From positions 1 to 5,904 of the forward strand of contig PWGE01000064.1 in the NCBI GenBank assembly GCA_003554345.1: a stretch of DNA of 5,904 bases. The letters run 5' to 3'. How positions within the stretch are numbered: the first letter of the stretch is position 1; every line of letters starts with the position of its first letter. Positions 5,325 to 5,904 of this stretch are shown one piece after another. This DNA is from Candidatus Sumerlaeota bacterium (GTDB lineage Bacteria; Sumerlaeota; T1SED10-198M). The notes beneath the pieces were generated by a model. That model was not told where the DNA came from and searched no databases. It saw only the letters and a program-made list of their open reading frames with translations. Made by a program: the position numbers and the translations under genes.

Positions 5325-5904
5325 ATGTGTTTTTATCCAAAAGTATTAATCCCCGCTTTTCAAATCGGTACCTATAAGGCCTTATCCCCTACAGAAATTG
5401 CTTCTACTTCTTCTTTATGGAGCCAGGATATTCATCGCCTGAAGCCCTGGCATAAAACAGGTAAAGGTAACTTCTGGGAGTCCTCTCAGTCCAAAGGTTC
5501 TCAACAGGTATTCGTAACCGGTCCCTGCTCCTCCATTCTTGACATAGGATGGAAACTCATACAAAAAGGATATATGGAAAACGGGGATGCTGCCATATGT
5601 ACTTCCCAGCAAGAAGGGAGGGGACAAAAAGGGAGGTCCTGGATTTCTCCTCCCGGCAATCTTTACGCCGTATGGCGTCTCGATCTTCCGGCTAAACAAT
5701 GGCAAAACCTTGTATCACTTCTTACCGGATATCTTTTAGCGCGAAGCCTTCGCGAAATGGGCTGGCATATTCAGATAAAATGGCCAAACGACTTGCTGTT
5801 CGAGGGCAAAAAAACAGGCGGAATTCTGGTAGAGAGTCGTGATAATGTTTTCCTGGCAGGTGTTGGTATTAATCTCATCTCTTCCCCCTTTCCTGAGGAA
5901 ATAA
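5325..5904 (+). CDS. birA: Biotin--[acetyl-CoA carboxylase] ligase (BirA/BPL family), 3' end missing
   Basis: The frame is open to the right edge and gives 193 residues. The enzyme makes biotinyl-5'-AMP from biotin and ATP in the cytoplasm and transfers biotin to a lysine of biotin carboxyl carrier proteins. Visible motifs: GPCSSILD (the usual S/T-S-T-N/D biotin-binding start) near residues 66-73; QQEGRGQKGRSW at 95-106 (the GRGRRGR adenylate loop); SPPGNLYA at 108-115; KWPNDLL at 152-158 with the catalytic-site Lys152; GGILVE at 165-170; and AGVGINL at 178-184. The C-terminal SH3-like domain would lie beyond the window. No DNA-binding helix-turn-helix is seen in the first 65 residues, so it is probably not a BirA-type repressor. 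That region (VLIPAFQIGTYKALSP, WSQDIHRLKPWHK) is not recognised, and it recalls Desulfovibrio-type ligases only from memory. The start is the first ATG after an in-frame TAA (5319-5321). It has no good Shine-Dalgarno, so the start is less certain than the gene. Confidence 0.93.
   Translation, partial: MCFYPKVLIPAFQIGTYKALSPTEIASTSSLWSQDIHRLKPWHKTGKGNFWESSQSKGSQQVFVTGPCSSILDIGWKLIQKGYMENGDAAICTSQQEGRGQKGRSWISPPGNLYAVWRLDLPAKQWQNLVSLLTGYLLARSLREMGWHIQIKWPNDLLFEGKKTGGILVESRDNVFLAGVGINLISSPFPEEI

Noticed and set aside
5116-5349. A 77-codon + strand frame starting with TTG that looks like a small membrane protein
   Set aside because: Its TTG start is the -35 box of a near-consensus promoter, so the mRNA would begin after the start codon. 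It has no ribosome binding site, its hydrophobic look comes from T-rich DNA, and it overlaps the ligase start by 25 bases.
5415-5705. A 96-codon - strand frame opposite the ligase
   Set aside because: The + strand frame carries the full set of biotin ligase motifs across this stretch. The antisense frame has none.

Overview
The window is bacterial. It holds three kinds of gene: the 3' end of a large modular (very probably secreted) GLUG/PKD repeat protein on the + strand, two paralogous type IV prepilin-like (GspG-type) genes on the - strand, and the 5' part of a biotin--protein ligase on the + strand. Coding regions have intermediate base composition and intergenic regions are distinctly AT-rich. 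Strong AGGAGG ribosome binding sites and sigma70-type -10/-35 boxes are present.

Taxonomy cannot be fixed. From memory, the pilins carry the C-terminal signature (TTPVAYLTD, SRGPDG, YDPTNGTVSRGD) that I associate with orphan GspG-like pseudopilins of Planctomycetes/Lentisphaerae/Omnitrophota-like bacteria. The ligase (GPCSS-LD, RSWISPPGNLYA) reminds me of Desulfovibrio-type enzymes. The pseudopilins would suggest a cell with type IV pilus or type II secretion machinery, but no assembly gene is visible.

Layout. Bases 2-2944 (+) encode 980 residues of the repeat protein, cut by the left edge: GLUG repeats, three PKD domains, a second GLUG beta-helix block, two PKD domains, and a C-terminal NBR1-like Ig domain. 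Bases 2945-3246 are a convergent intergenic region carrying the terminator of the first pilin. Bases 3247-3879 (-) are pilin 1, followed by its promoter and about 270 bases of AT-rich, purine/pyrimidine-skewed spacer. Bases 4231-4272 are the terminator of pilin 2, and 4303-4941 (-) are pilin 2. Bases 4942-5324 are a divergent intergenic region with the pilin 2 promoter (overlapping a 22-bp perfect AT palindrome) and an extended -10 promoter facing the ligase. Bases 5325-5904 (+) are the biotin--protein ligase, cut by the right edge.

The clearest story is the pilin pair. Each looks like its own transcription unit, and the units match from end to end. Each has a -10 box exactly 60 nt from the ATG, an AGGAGG site, and a near-identical N-terminal coding segment. 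Each ends in an intrinsic terminator whose 5' arm begins GAGCGGGA. A third hairpin between them repeats the apex of terminator 1 and may be the remnant of another copy. I see no convincing new defence, RNA or mobile system here. Unusual points are reported with modest interest scores.
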